A DNA stretch of 64,000 nt from Acanthopleuribacter pedis (GCF_017377855.1 NZ_JAFREP010000035.1:39437-103436), one strand, 5' to 3'; shown: positions 1-10,083, counted from the stretch's first letter. The notes: a model not told the origin generated them from the sequence alone. Program-made: numbers and translations.

Positions 1-3000
1 TCAGCGAGCGGCAGGCTTGGTGGATCGCCACCAGCGAGGTGGAACAGGCCGTCTGGACGTTGAGGGCCGGACCGCGCAGGTTGAACTTGAAGGCCACCCG
101 CGTGGGCAGGAAATCTTTGTCGTTGAGCAGCATGATTTGGAAGGGGCCGAGCGCCCGTTCCAAACGGGGGTTGGTCATAATGTTGTTGATGAAGTATTCG
201 CTGCGGGTGACGCCCGCGAAACAGCCGATGCGACCGGGGAAGGTTTCCGGGTTGTAACCCGCGCTTTCGAGAGCTTCCCAGGTGATTTCCAGGAACAGGC
301 GCTGTTGCGGATCCATAACTTCCGCCTCGCGTGGGCTGAAGCCGAAGAAACCCGCGTCGAAGCCGGCCACGTCGTTGAGGACGCCGCGTGCGCCCACGTA
401 ATCGTCGTCGTTGAGCAGTTCCCGATCCACGCCCGCGTTTTCCAACTCTTTTTTGGTGAAGCGTTTAATCGATTCGACCCCTTGGCGAACGTTGTCCCAG
501 AAGGCGTCGATGGTGTCCGCGCCGGGGAAGCGGCCCGCCATGCCGATGATGGCGATGTCGCTGCTCCCCGTGCCCGCCGTGGTCTTGCGGGTGTAGGTCG
601 CTTTCGTTTTCTCCACGCTGGGGGCCAGGTGTTCCGCCAGCGCCGAGATCGTGGGGTATTGGAAGAGGTCCGTGTTGGTGATCTTGATATCGTGTTTTGA
701 TTTCAACAACTTGCGAATCGCGACTACCTGCAGCGAGTTACCGCCCAGGTCGAAGAACTTGTCGTGAATGCCGATGTTCTGGATCTTGAGCACCTCGCGC
801 CAAACCTGGGCGATGGCTTCCTCGAATTCGTTTTGGGGCCGCACGAAGTTGGCCGAGAGTTCGGGGCGATCCGTCGAGGGCTCCGGCAACTGCTTGCGGT
901 CGACCTTGCCGTTGGGTGAGAGCGGGAGTTCGTCGAGGAACACAAAGGCCGAGGGCACCATGTAGTCCGGCATTTTGGCCGTCAGGAAGGTGCGCATTTC
1001 TTCGTTGGTCGGGGCTGGGTTTTCCTTGGCGACCGAGTAGGCGACCAGTTGTTTTTCGCCCAAGCCGCCCATCTCGCGCACGACCACCACCGTTTCGCGG
1101 ATGTTGCTGTGCTCCGCGATCGTGGCTTCGATTTCTCCGATTTCAATGCGGAAGCCGCGGATTTTGACTTGGAAGTCGATACGGCTGATGTACTCGATGT
1201 TGCCGTCGTCCATAAAGCGCACCAGGTCGCCCGTACGGTACATGCGCACGCCCGGGTTTTTGGTGAAGGGATCCGGCACAAATTTGTCGGCGGTGAGGTC
1301 GAAGCGGTTGTTGTAGCCGCGCGAGACCTGGATGCCACCGATACAGAGCTCGCCCGCCACGCCGATGGGGACCGGCATGAAGTTTTTGTCGAGCACGTAG
1401 ATTTGGGTGTTGGTAATGGCTTTGCCGATGGGCACCAGCGGGCGGTCGTAATCGCGCGGGCAGGCCCACCAGGTGACGTCGACCGCCGCCTCCGTCGGCC
1501 CGTACAGGTTGTGCAGCTCGGCCTTGTCCATCAAGCTGTAAAAACGTTCCTGCAGGTTCCAAGGCAGCGCTTCACCCGAGCACAGCACCCGTTTCAGCGA
1601 GGTACAGGTCGCCACGTTGTCTTCTTCCAAAAAGACCTGCAACATCGAAGGCACGAAGTGGATCGTGGTGATGCCGTGCTGTTTGATCAGGTCGATCAGG
1701 TAACTGCCGTCCTTATGGCCTTCCGGCTTGGCCATCACCAGGCGCGCCCCGATCATCGGCGCCCAGAAGTGTTCCCACACCGAGACGTCGAAACTAAAGG
1801 GTGTTTTTTGCAGGACGCGGTCGTCCGGGGTCAGGTTGTAGGCGTCTTGTTTCCACATTAAGCGGTTGTAAATGCCGCGGTGCGTGTTCACAACACCCTT
1901 CGGATTACCCGTGGAACCCGAGGTGTAAATCATGTAGGCCGCGTTGTCGACCGCCACGCCCGAGTCCGGTTTGGTGTCCGGCTCTTTTTCCACCTCGGCC
2001 CAGTCGCGGTCGATGACCAGCACCACCGCGTCCGACTCCGGCACTTTCTCCAGCAGGTGCGATTGCGTGATCAGGACCGGTACCTTGGCGTCGCCCGCCA
2101 TGTAGACCAGGCGTTTTTCCGGGAGACCCGGATCCAGCGGCACGTAGGCGCCGCCCGCCTTGAGAATCCCTTGCAGGGCGATTTCCAGTTCGATGCTGCG
2201 TTCCATGCACACGCCGACGAAAATCTCGGGGCCGACCCCTTTTTTGCGCAGGTAGTGGGCCAGTTGGTTGGCGCGCCGGTTAAATTGGTCGAAGGTGACG
2301 TGTTGGTCCTCGAAGACCACCGCGATGCTGTCTTGTGCCACCGCCGCCGTGCTTTCCATCAACTCGTGCAGGCATTTCGCCGGCGGATAGGTTCTGTCCG
2401 TCGCGTTCCAGGTGTCGATGATTTCCTGTTGTTGCGCCTGGTTCATCATCGGGAAATGGCCGATGCGGCGTTTGTGGTTGGCGGCAACCTCGCCCAGCAA
2501 GTTGGCGTAGTTGTCGCAAAAACGCTGCATCGTGTCGTCGTTAAACAAATCGCTGCTGTAGTCCAACACCCCGTAGAAGTCCGGGCCGTGTTTGACGATT
2601 TTCAGCGCCAGGTCAAATTCGTCCAATTGGAACTTCACCCACTGGCGTTCCAGCTTGATCTCGCCCAGGTCCCAATCTTCCTCGCCCTGGTCGTTCAGGC
2701 GTACGATGGGATCCGTGCCGCGCCATTTGAGGAAGCGGTTGGGGTTTTCCCACACGAACAACGTTTGGAACACCGAGGCGCGGCTGGCGTCGCGTTCCGT
2801 TTCCAACTCCTGCACCAGGCGCGGGAAGGGGTACATCTGGTTTTTGATGCAACGCATCGCCTTGGTGTTGCTGTTTTTGACGTACGCGCTAAATTCGGGG
2901 TTGCCCTCAAAGGTGGTGTGGAAGCAAATCGGGCTGACCAGGTAGGCAAACACCCTGTCGAACTCTTCCGTGCGGCCCAGCGTCGGGGTGCCCACCAAAA

Positions 3001-3832
3001 TTTCTTTTTGACCCGTGTAGCGGTGCAGCAGCAGTTGGTACAGCGACAGGTACAGGCCGAACAACGACACTTCCGTTTCGCTCGCCACCTTGCCCAAGGC
3101 GTCGGAAACCGCTCGTGGGATGGGAAACTTAATAAACTTGCCCTTGAAGTTGGGGAAGGCCGGGCGGTTGCCGTCAACCGGCATGCCCAGCGGGGGCCGC
3201 TCGCCCTTGAGTGCATCGAGCCAGAAGTCTTTGAGTTTTTGCCCTTCTTCGCCGTCGAGAATCGCGTTTTGTTTTTCGGCCCAGTCCTTGTTTTGAACCG
3301 TGATCGGTTCCAGCTCGGCCGTTTCGCCCTTAACCGCCGCCGCGTAAAGTTTGCTCAATTCGTCCAGTGCCAGCATCACCGAGTGGACATCCATGCCGAT
3401 GTGGTGCATTTGGAACCAGAGCACCGGGTCTTTGTCGCCGCGGTCAAACAGAATCCAGCGGATCGGCGCCTGTTCGTCCAAATCCCAGGAGGCATACACC
3501 TCTTCATCCAGGCGATGCACCATTTCCTCATCGCTGAGGCCCGCCACCTTGATCACTTCAAACGGGGTCGGCATGGTGTCGTGAATCAATTGCATCGGTT
3601 CTTTGCCGACCAGCGAATACGTCGAACGCCAGGTGTCGTAGCGCGCCACCAATTTGGCCAAGCAGTCTTTGAGCAACGCGGAATCCAGCTTGGAGCGAAC
3701 GTACCACGCATAGTTAATGTTGTACGCGCGCCCCTCCGGGTCCATCGTATACAGGTACCAAAGGGCTTTTTGTCCCTCGGTCAAAGGATGTTGCTCCACT
3801 ACTTCGCCTTTTTTGTTTGCGATGCCTGCCAT
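1..3832 (-). CDS. Hybrid NRPS-PKS, N-terminal part (C-A-T-KS), cut by window edge
   Basis: This is the first 1277 codons of an assembly-line enzyme. The reading frame is open to the window edge, so the 3' end is missing. Domain order: condensation (about residues 12-440, HHIGMD motif at 143-148), adenylation (about 455-960, with YTSGSTGNPKG near 633, NLYGPTE near 770 and the SPNGK lysine), thiolation (LGGNSL, Ser1033), then a ketosynthase from about 1087 with active Cys1263 in QTACSTS. Reading the ten specificity positions by eye gives D-V-W-H-L-S-L-V-D-K, which is close to the serine code of EntF. A C-domain at the N-terminus implies an acyl or peptidyl donor from another protein. The ATG at 3832 follows AAGGAGAG. 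A ketosynthase directly after the NRPS module means the Ser-containing chain is passed to a PKS module. The serine call is my own manual reading and could be wrong at one or two positions. Confidence 0.95.
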   Translation of the reverse strand, partial: MAGIANKKGEVVEQHPLTEGQKALWYLYTMDPEGRAYNINYAWYVRSKLDSALLKDCLAKLVARYDTWRSTYSLVGKEPMQLIHDTMPTPFEVIKVAGLSDEEMVHRLDEEVYASWDLDEQAPIRWILFDRGDKDPVLWFQMHHIGMDVHSVMLALDELSKLYAAAVKGETAELEPITVQNKDWAEKQNAILDGEEGQKLKDFWLDALKGERPPLGMPVDGNRPAFPNFKGKFIKFPIPRAVSDALGKVASETEVSLFGLYLSLYQLLLHRYTGQKEILVGTPTLGRTEEFDRVFAYLVSPICFHTTFEGNPEFSAYVKNSNTKAMRCIKNQMYPFPRLVQELETERDASRASVFQTLFVWENPNRFLKWRGTDPIVRLNDQGEEDWDLGEIKLERQWVKFQLDEFDLALKIVKHGPDFYGVLDYSSDLFNDDTMQRFCDNYANLLGEVAANHKRRIGHFPMMNQAQQQEIIDTWNATDRTYPPAKCLHELMESTAAVAQDSIAVVFEDQHVTFDQFNRRANQLAHYLRKKGVGPEIFVGVCMERSIELEIALQGILKAGGAYVPLDPGLPEKRLVYMAGDAKVPVLITQSHLLEKVPESDAVVLVIDRDWAEVEKEPDTKPDSGVAVDNAAYMIYTSGSTGNPKGVVNTHRGIYNRLMWKQDAYNLTPDDRVLQKTPFSFDVSVWEHFWAPMIGARLVMAKPEGHKDGSYLIDLIKQHGITTIHFVPSMLQVFLEEDNVATCTSLKRVLCSGEALPWNLQERFYSLMDKAELHNLYGPTEAAVDVTWWACPRDYDRPLVPIGKAITNTQIYVLDKNFMPVPIGVAGELCIGGIQVSRGYNNRFDLTADKFVPDPFTKNPGVRMYRTGDLVRFMDDGNIEYISRIDFQVKIRGFRIEIGEIEATIAEHSNIRETVVVVREMGGLGEKQLVAYSVAKENPAPTNEEMRTFLTAKMPDYMVPSAFVFLDELPLSPNGKVDRKQLPEPSTDRPELSANFVRPQNEFEEAIAQVWREVLKIQNIGIHDKFFDLGGNSLQVVAIRKLLKSKHDIKITNTDLFQYPTISALAEHLAPSVEKTKATYTRKTTAGTGSSDIAIIGMAGRFPGADTIDAFWDNVRQGVESIKRFTKKELENAGVDRELLNDDDYVGARGVLNDVAGFDAGFFGFSPREAEVMDPQQRLFLEITWEALESAGYNPETFPGRIGCFAGVTRSEYFINNIMTNPRLERALGPFQIMLLNDKDFLPTRVAFKFNLRGPALNVQTACSTSLVAIHQACRSL

Positions 3833-4624
3833 CTTGCTCTCTCCTTTACGCGCTGAGGTCTCTGGGTCTGGGGCGCTTGCGCGGGGCTTACCGATCCGCG
3901 CTCGTTACGTCTTGGGTCGCGAAAGCACGGGTTACCCGAACCAAATCGGTGTCGGGTTTTCTGAGTGGGATAACCTCGAGATGAGGGTGCCCAAAGGGGG
4001 TACCGGTGAGGGGGTCATCATGCCGCTCCTGGCCATGTCACGGTGTCCGGTGTCAAAACGCCGAACACGAGATGGGTCGCGGCAATGACGGAAGGTCTCA
4101 CGGTGCCCGAGGGATGGAACAGCGAGCCGTCGGTGTGTCGCGGTGTTTTGACGGAAAACTTCAGTTGTCTAAGTTGGGAAACTCGGTAATCCCTCAAATT
4201 CTGTCATTGGCGCGTGAGGGTGTCAAGTCGGTTATCTGTTGAGATTGCTTGAATCTTGCTTCTTTATCCGAGGTCGTGAACATCGGTTGATTTCCCGAAA
4301 AATTCCGAGCAAGGGCTTCGCGAAATTCGAGCGCTTTTACCTAGAGTGTTCGATTCTGGTGGATGTAAGCGCATAAAATGCTGGAGCAAAACTTGCGGGA
4401 AAAAACACAGGCGTACTGGATCGTACGGCGCCCATTTTTACTGCAAGTTGTAGCCCGGCAGGTTATGGGAGTGCGCCGCCGAGAATCGTTCACTTTCGGT
4501 TCTGCTTCTTTCCGGCTGGTTCCCTGGAAACTAGGGATTTTCGGTTACGTTGTCACCTGGGGCATGCTTACCCTTTCGGGAATCTGTTGGGTTGGCTTAA
4601 ATTCCGAACGTGATTCCCGCGGGC
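3833..4624. other. Intergenic region upstream of the NRPS-PKS
   Basis: About 790 bases with no convincing gene. The plus-strand ORFs here lack a credible start site and have no recognisable protein features. It lies upstream of the NRPS-PKS gene and downstream of the ydiJ-like gene, both on the minus strand, so it should hold the promoter of the biosynthetic gene. I could not pick a clear -35/-10 pair or a terminator. Confidence 0.5.
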
Positions 4625-7600
4625 TTAGTCTGTTTCTACGCCCAGGGTGCGGCACAGTGCTTGGCACGGATGGTCCGGTTTCGTCCCCGCAAACCGTTGT
4701 GTTTGCGTGCGGCACGAGTAACCCGTCGCCAAAATGCGATCCTTGTCCGTCGCGCCCTCGCGGAAGTACAGACCCCAGCTCATATCGAAAATGCCTTTCG
4801 AATGGTCCAGGTTCTTTTTCTCGTGACCGTAGACGCCCGCCATCCCGCAGCAGCCCGCCGGCAAAATGGTGAGTTCCAAGCCCAGTGCCGCAAACACCCG
4901 CGCCCATTGTTGTTGCGAATCCAAGGCGCCCGTTTTTTCCATGCAGTGGCCGAGCAGAGAAAAAGGTGCCTGTCCGTCCACTTTGCGGTCCACCGGGAAG
5001 GCCGGATGATCGGCCAGCCATTCTTGCAGCAGGTGAACCTCAAACGGCAAGGCGTCCACGCCCAGGATGTGTGGGTACTCGTCGCGGTAGGTCAGCACCA
5101 CGCTGGGTTCAATGCCCACCAGGGGCACCCCGCTCACCGCAAGGGCCGCGTGGGCGTCGCTGTTGCGTTTGGCCGTCTCGCGGAATTCTTTGAGAAAACC
5201 CTTGATGTGGAGTGCTTTGCCGTTTTCTAGAAAGGGTGCGATAAACACATGGAACCCTAGATGTTTTAACAGGTTGTGGGTGGCGCGAAAGACCGGACAA
5301 TCGTAGAAAGCCGTGAAAGCGTCTTGCATCAGCACCACCGCGCGCGCTTTTTCTTCCGCGCTCAGTTGCTTCAAGCGTTCCGGCGTCGCCAGGCTCAGGC
5401 CCTGTCGACCCATCCAACGCGAGAGCGTGGGCACGCTTAATTTCGGCGCGTCGACCATGCCGAACGAGGACGCCGCCACCTGCTCCGCCACACCGTTGTG
5501 GCTCATCACGTTGGCCAAACCGGCGAAACGCGCCTGCATCGGCAGACTGCGTTCCATGAAACCCACCAGGTAATCGCGCATCGGGCGTTGGTAGCGCGTG
5601 TGGTACAGCTCCAGGAATTGCGCTTTGAAGTGCGGGATATCGACATTGATCGGGCACTGGGTCGCGCAGGCTTTGCACGACAAGCAGCCGCCCATCGCCT
5701 CGTAAACCTCGTGGGAAAAATCCTGGGTGCCGCGTTCCAAGGCTTTGCTGTTGGCGCGCCGCGTCCACCAGGAACCCGACGCTTTGAAGCGGCTGAGATC
5801 CTCGTTTTTGTCGCGGTGATCGCCCAGTGTTTGGCTGTAGGTCACCTTGCCTGATGCGTCCGCCTGGGACAAAGCCCGCAGCCATTCGCGGATCAGGGTG
5901 GCGCGTCCCTTCGGTGAGTGAATGCGGTCGCGCGTCACCTTTGAGGACGGGCACATTACGTGGTGATGGTGGACGTTAAAACAGGCGCCGTTGCCGTTGC
6001 AGTACATGGCGTTTTGAAAGGGTTGCTGCACGGTGCGCGGCACCTGGCGGTCAAATTGGCCGCGCAAGGGCGCCTCAACCTTGACCGTCTCGACGTCCAA
6101 CCCCGCCGGCGTGACTACCTTGCCTGGGTTCATGCGGTTGTCCGGGTCAAAGGCCGCTTTGATTTGCTGGAGATCCCTGTACAGTTCGTCGCCGAAAAAC
6201 AACGGCGTGTACTCACTGCGAAAGCCCTTGCCGTGCTCCGCCCACATCACGCCGCCGTACTTGCGTACCAGGGCTACCACGCCGTCTGAAATTTCGCGAA
6301 TCTTGGGTTCGTCCAGTTTGTCTTGGAGGTCCAGCGCCGGGCGCACGTGCAGACAACCCACATCCACGTGGCCGAACATGCCGTACTGCAAACCGTGGCT
6401 GTTCAAGAGTTCGCGGAATTCTTGGATGTAGGCAGCCAGATGGTGGGGTGGAACCGCCGTGTCCTCGACAAAGGCGACTGGTTTGCGGTTGCCCGGCATG
6501 TTGCCCAGCAGGCCTACGCCTTTTTTGCGCAAATCCCACAAGGCCGCCATTTGTTTGGGTTCGCGGGTGAGAAACACCCCCAGTCGGTTTTGTTCGTGTT
6601 CGGCCGCTTTCAACTGCGCCAAACGCGCCTCAACCTCGGCCTCGTCGCTTGCCGCAAACTCAACCAGGTTGATGTTTTTGACCCGGGGATCGTCGCCGAT
6701 GGCCGTTTTGACGCGGCCGTAGATTGCGTCGTGGCGTGCCAGCTCCAGGATTTTGTCGTCAATGGTTTCGATGGCGCTCGGCTCCGTTCCCAGCAACGCC
6801 ATCGCATCGCCCAGGGCCGCGTCAAACGACGGGTAACGCACCAGCGCCAAGCCTTTGTGTTTGGGGATCGGTTCCAGGTGGACCCGCGCCCGCGTGACCA
6901 TTGCCAGCGAACCTTCCGAGCCCGCGATGATCTCGCCCAGGTTGAATTCACCCTTTTCGTTGGTGACCTTGGCCAGGTTGTAACCCGTCATGAAACGCCG
7001 CATTTTGGGGAATTGCGCTTCAATCAGCGCTTTCTTGGTGGTGACAATTTCGTCCACCACGCGGTGGATCGCGCCCACTTGATCCTCGCGCTTCTTGATG
7101 TCCGCCAACGCCTCCGGCGTGATCGGGCCCGTCTGCCAAATCGTGCCGTCCAGCAACACGATTTCCATTTCCAGGATGTGGCTGCTTGTTTTGCCGTACA
7201 CCCGCGAACCCTTGCCGCAGGCGTCCGTGTTGATCATGCCGCCGATGGTGGCGCGGTTGCTGGGCGACAGGTTGGGCGCGAAAAATAATCCGGTTTCCTT
7301 CAAGTGCTCGTTCAATTGGTCCAACACCACACCTGGCTGAACCCAGGCCCAGCGCGCCTCGGTATTCACCTCAAGAATGTTGTTCATGTACTTGGAACCG
7401 TCGATGATCAAACCGCTGGTTAAGGATTGACCGTTGGTGCCCGTGCCACCGCCGCGCGGGCTGAAGGTAATCGCCTGGTAGTCGTCGTGGGCGGCGACGG
7501 AAAAGGCCGTCGCGATGTCCGTGGCGGAACGTGGGAAAATGACTGCCTGCGGCAAAACCTGGTAAATGCTGTTGTCCACCGCCGCCACCAGTCGGGTGGA

Positions 7601-7708
7601 TAAGTCGAAACGGATCTCGCCGTTGAAATCGGCGTGGGCCGCGAGTTCATCGAGAAATTGGCGGTAGAGGGGATCGGTTTTGTTGTCGATCTGGAGCTGG
7701 GGAATCAA
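4625..7708 (-). CDS. ydiJ: YdiJ-type FAD-linked oxidase / FeS D-2-hydroxyglutarate dehydrogenase
   Basis: A 1027-residue flavoprotein collinear with E. coli YdiJ over its length, a protein described as a D-2-hydroxyglutarate dehydrogenase. Visible parts: an N-terminal FAD_binding_4 domain (PRGGGTGTNGQ near residue 82), an FAD-oxidase C-domain, a ferredoxin-type cluster site CLSCKACATQCP at about 674-685, and a C-terminal cysteine-rich domain with CCGMAGVYGHE near 952. The frame is open further upstream to 7771. I place the start at TTG 7708 because GGGAGGAA sits just before it and the protein then begins IPQLQ, matching the MIPQ start of E. coli YdiJ. In serine-synthesising cells SerA can make D-2-hydroxyglutarate from 2-oxoglutarate. 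The divergent serBA operon next door is therefore a sensible neighbour, though that functional link is inference. Confidence 0.93.
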   Translation of the reverse strand: MIPQLQIDNKTDPLYRQFLDELAAHADFNGEIRFDLSTRLVAAVDNSIYQVLPQAVIFPRSATDIATAFSVAAHDDYQAITFSPRGGGTGTNGQSLTSGLIIDGSKYMNNILEVNTEARWAWVQPGVVLDQLNEHLKETGLFFAPNLSPSNRATIGGMINTDACGKGSRVYGKTSSHILEMEIVLLDGTIWQTGPITPEALADIKKREDQVGAIHRVVDEIVTTKKALIEAQFPKMRRFMTGYNLAKVTNEKGEFNLGEIIAGSEGSLAMVTRARVHLEPIPKHKGLALVRYPSFDAALGDAMALLGTEPSAIETIDDKILELARHDAIYGRVKTAIGDDPRVKNINLVEFAASDEAEVEARLAQLKAAEHEQNRLGVFLTREPKQMAALWDLRKKGVGLLGNMPGNRKPVAFVEDTAVPPHHLAAYIQEFRELLNSHGLQYGMFGHVDVGCLHVRPALDLQDKLDEPKIREISDGVVALVRKYGGVMWAEHGKGFRSEYTPLFFGDELYRDLQQIKAAFDPDNRMNPGKVVTPAGLDVETVKVEAPLRGQFDRQVPRTVQQPFQNAMYCNGNGACFNVHHHHVMCPSSKVTRDRIHSPKGRATLIREWLRALSQADASGKVTYSQTLGDHRDKNEDLSRFKASGSWWTRRANSKALERGTQDFSHEVYEAMGGCLSCKACATQCPINVDIPHFKAQFLELYHTRYQRPMRDYLVGFMERSLPMQARFAGLANVMSHNGVAEQVAASSFGMVDAPKLSVPTLSRWMGRQGLSLATPERLKQLSAEEKARAVVLMQDAFTAFYDCPVFRATHNLLKHLGFHVFIAPFLENGKALHIKGFLKEFRETAKRNSDAHAALAVSGVPLVGIEPSVVLTYRDEYPHILGVDALPFEVHLLQEWLADHPAFPVDRKVDGQAPFSLLGHCMEKTGALDSQQQWARVFAALGLELTILPAGCCGMAGVYGHEKKNLDHSKGIFDMSWGLYFREGATDKDRILATGYSCRTQTQRFAGTKPDHPCQALCRTLGVETD

Positions 7709-8031
7709 GGGGGTTCCTCCCGTGGGGTGGGTCGTGGGGGACGGGTGGCGGTTCATCGTGGCTTGGAACAAGCAGCGATTCTACACAATAAGATGTGTTT
7801 TTTGAAGGGTTTGGCTTTGGATAACCCTTTGTGGAGAAAGCCTGGGCGCCCGCGTCGAAACGTCATTTCCAGTAAAAAGGTGTGGGTTGCTTTTTCAATC
7901 GGAACGAGCTTCGGTGGGCATTAGAAAATAATGGAAGGCCGCTGTTGCTTGACTTCGCCCGAAGTTGTTGATTTCGGGGAGGCGTCGAGGATCGCGCATG
8001 TGTAAGATTTTTGCTGAATCACGGCTTCAGC

Positions 8032-8061
8032 TTGCCTTGGGCGGCGGCGCTCACCTATAAT
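8032..8061 (+). promoter_or_regulatory. Predicted sigma70 promoter of serB-serA
   Basis: TTGCCT at 8032-8037 and a perfect TATAAT at 8056-8061 with an 18-base spacer, about 40 bases before the serB start. It is the only consensus-like pair in the 7709-8099 gap, which holds no gene. Confidence 0.6.
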
Positions 8062-8099
8062 TGCCGCATCCCATTTTAAAAACATAGACGGATAGACCC

Positions 8100-8756
8100 A
8101 TGACCATTGTCATTTTCGATTTTGATTCGACCTTGTTGACGTGTGAGAGTTTGGAAGAAATCCTGAAGCCGGTTTTGGCCGACGCCCCCGACAAAATGGC
8201 CCAAATAGAGGCGATTACGAAGGAAGGCATGGAAGGCAAGCTGGACTTTAAACAATCCTTGGCGCGACGTTTGGAAGTGGCCCAGCCCACCCTTCGGCTG
8301 TTGCAGGACTTCGGCGCCGAGGGCGATCAATGGTTAACCGAGGGCATCGCTGATCTTGTGCGCGCTTTGTTGCAACGCGGCATTGAGGTGCGTATTGTCT
8401 CCGGTGGGTTATGGGAGGCCATTGTGCCCGTGGCCGGCCGGCTGGGGATTCCTGCCGAGCGCGTCCACGCCGTGCGGCTCAAGTGGGCCGACGACGGTTC
8501 CTTTGTCGGCATCGACGACCAGGATCCTTTCAGTGAAAACAAAATTGTGGGTTGTAAGCCGTTGTTTGAAGGGCGCGACGCGACCAAAATCGCCGTGGGT
8601 GATGGGATGACCGACCACGCCTTGTTCGCCTCGGGTATTGTGAATCATTTTGTTGCTTATACCGAGCATGCACGCCGGGAGGCCGTCGTGGCGACGGGTG
8701 CGCCCGAGGCACGGAATAGCAAAGAGCTGGCAAACATTTTGGAGGCTTGGTTATGA
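8100..8756 (+). CDS. serB: HAD-family phosphatase, probable phosphoserine phosphatase
   Basis: A 218-residue HAD-superfamily hydrolase of the SerB/PSP type. It would remove phosphate from L-phosphoserine, the last step of serine synthesis. The nucleophile motif DFDST is at residues 7-11, the second motif VSGG is near residue 100, and the Mg-binding GDGMTD motif is near residue 163. The C-terminal part is slightly long for the minimal fold but within the family range. The ATG of the next gene, serA, overlaps the TGA by four bases (ATGA), so the two are probably translationally coupled. The pairing with serA is the main reason for choosing phosphoserine over another HAD substrate. Confidence 0.88.
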   Translation: MTIVIFDFDSTLLTCESLEEILKPVLADAPDKMAQIEAITKEGMEGKLDFKQSLARRLEVAQPTLRLLQDFGAEGDQWLTEGIADLVRALLQRGIEVRIVSGGLWEAIVPVAGRLGIPAERVHAVRLKWADDGSFVGIDDQDPFSENKIVGCKPLFEGRDATKIAVGDGMTDHALFASGIVNHFVAYTEHARREAVVATGAPEARNSKELANILEAWL

Positions 8757-10036
8757 CCCAGGGAACCGTTTTTAACAAAGAAGAGATCAAGATTGTGTTG
8801 TTCGAAGGGATCAGTCAAGCGGCTGTTGAGGTTTTTGGTCAGGCCGGTTACACCAATGTGGAACTGTTGCCCAAGGCCGTGGATCGCGAGACCCTGCTGG
8901 CAAAACTCAGCGGCGCGCACATGATCGGCATTCGTTCGCGCACCCAGCTCAAGCAAGAGATTTTGGAACACGAGGCCGCCTCGCGCCTGATGGCCGTCGG
9001 CTGTTTTTGCATCGGTACCAACCAGGTCAACCTACCGGTTGCCGCCACCCGCGGCGTACCCGTGTTTAACGCGCCCCACTCCAACACCCGTTCCGTTGCC
9101 GAGCTCGTCATCGGCCACACCATCATGATGATGCGCAAAGTGTTTCCCAACAGCATGGCGGCGCACCGCAAGCAGTGGAACAAATCGGCCGCCGGTTGTT
9201 ACGAGGTGCGCGGTAAAACCATCGGCATCATCGGCTACGGCCACATCGGTTCCCAGGTTTCGGTGCTTGCCGAGGCCATGGGCATGAAGGTGATTTACTA
9301 CGACGTGCTGACCAAGTTGCCGCTGGGTAACGCCACCCAGGTGACGAGTATGCAAGAACTGCTGAAAACCGCCGATGTGGTTTCGCTACACGTGCCCGCC
9401 ACGCCGGAAACCAAGGAGATGATGGGCGCCGAGGAAATCGCGCTGATGCGTGAGGGGTCTTATCTGATCAATGCCAGCCGCGGCAACGTGGTCGTGGTGG
9501 ACGCTTTGGCCGAGGCGATTCGTTCGGAGAAACTGCTCGGCGCCGCCGTCGACGTGTTCCCCAAGGAGCCGGCTTCCAACACCGAGGCCTTTGAGAGCCC
9601 GCTGGTTGGTTTGGAATCGGTGATTCTCACCCCGCACATCGGTGGTTCGACCCAGGAAGCCCAGCGCAACATCGGCCGCGAGGTTGCCGGAAAGCTCATT
9701 AATTATTGTACGCACGGTTCCACCATCGGCGCCGTCAACTTCCCCGGCGTGAACCTGACCCACTCGCCCAACACCATCCGTTTGCTCCACATTCACCACA
9801 ACCGACCCGGTGTGCTGCAAAAAATCAACGACGTGGTCGGTGACCATGCCATCAACGTGTTGGGTCAGTACCTGCGTACCACCGAGGATATTGGTTTCGT
9901 TGTATTGGACATCGACGCCGCCCACGGCCGCGAAAAAGTGAGCGTGATTCGCGATCAGCTCAGCGAGGTGCCCGGCACCATCCGCACCCGTAAGCTGGTT
10001 TCCGACGAAGAAGGCGATCACACCATTCTCGAATAA
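8753..10036 (+). CDS. serA: D-3-phosphoglycerate dehydrogenase
   Basis: A 427-residue enzyme that oxidises 3-phosphoglycerate with NAD, the committed step of serine synthesis. It matches the E. coli-type SerA along its whole length: substrate-binding CFCIGTNQV, Rossmann loop GIIGYGHIGSQ, catalytic NASRGNVV and LTPHIGGSTQEAQ, and a C-terminal ACT domain (HIHHNRPGVL onward) of the kind that binds serine for feedback inhibition. The start is ATG 8753 after GGAGG, overlapping serB by four bases. The phosphoserine aminotransferase (serC) is not in the window. Feedback control by serine is family knowledge, not seen directly. Confidence 0.97.
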   Translation: MTQGTVFNKEEIKIVLFEGISQAAVEVFGQAGYTNVELLPKAVDRETLLAKLSGAHMIGIRSRTQLKQEILEHEAASRLMAVGCFCIGTNQVNLPVAATRGVPVFNAPHSNTRSVAELVIGHTIMMMRKVFPNSMAAHRKQWNKSAAGCYEVRGKTIGIIGYGHIGSQVSVLAEAMGMKVIYYDVLTKLPLGNATQVTSMQELLKTADVVSLHVPATPETKEMMGAEEIALMREGSYLINASRGNVVVVDALAEAIRSEKLLGAAVDVFPKEPASNTEAFESPLVGLESVILTPHIGGSTQEAQRNIGREVAGKLINYCTHGSTIGAVNFPGVNLTHSPNTIRLLHIHHNRPGVLQKINDVVGDHAINVLGQYLRTTEDIGFVVLDIDAAHGREKVSVIRDQLSEVPGTIRTRKLVSDEEGDHTILE

Positions 10037-10057
10037 ATCGGGCGTTTGCCCCCTCTT

Positions 10058-10083
10058 CGGCGGATGGTTTCGACCGCCGTTTT
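10058..10083 (+). terminator. Probable rho-independent terminator after serA
   Basis: CGGCGG pairs with CCGCCG across a ten-base loop, followed by four T. It lies 20 bases past the serA stop. The short stem makes it moderate rather than strong. Confidence 0.45.

Noticed and set aside
1880..3856. 658-codon plus-strand open frame
   Set aside because: Antisense shadow of the NRPS-PKS gene. The minus-strand frame has intact C, A, T and KS motifs and a good SD; this one has no recognisable domain.
6323..7288. 321-codon plus-strand open frame
   Set aside because: Antisense to the ydiJ-like gene. Its composition (Gln/Arg/His-rich) is typical of shadow frames in GC-rich DNA.
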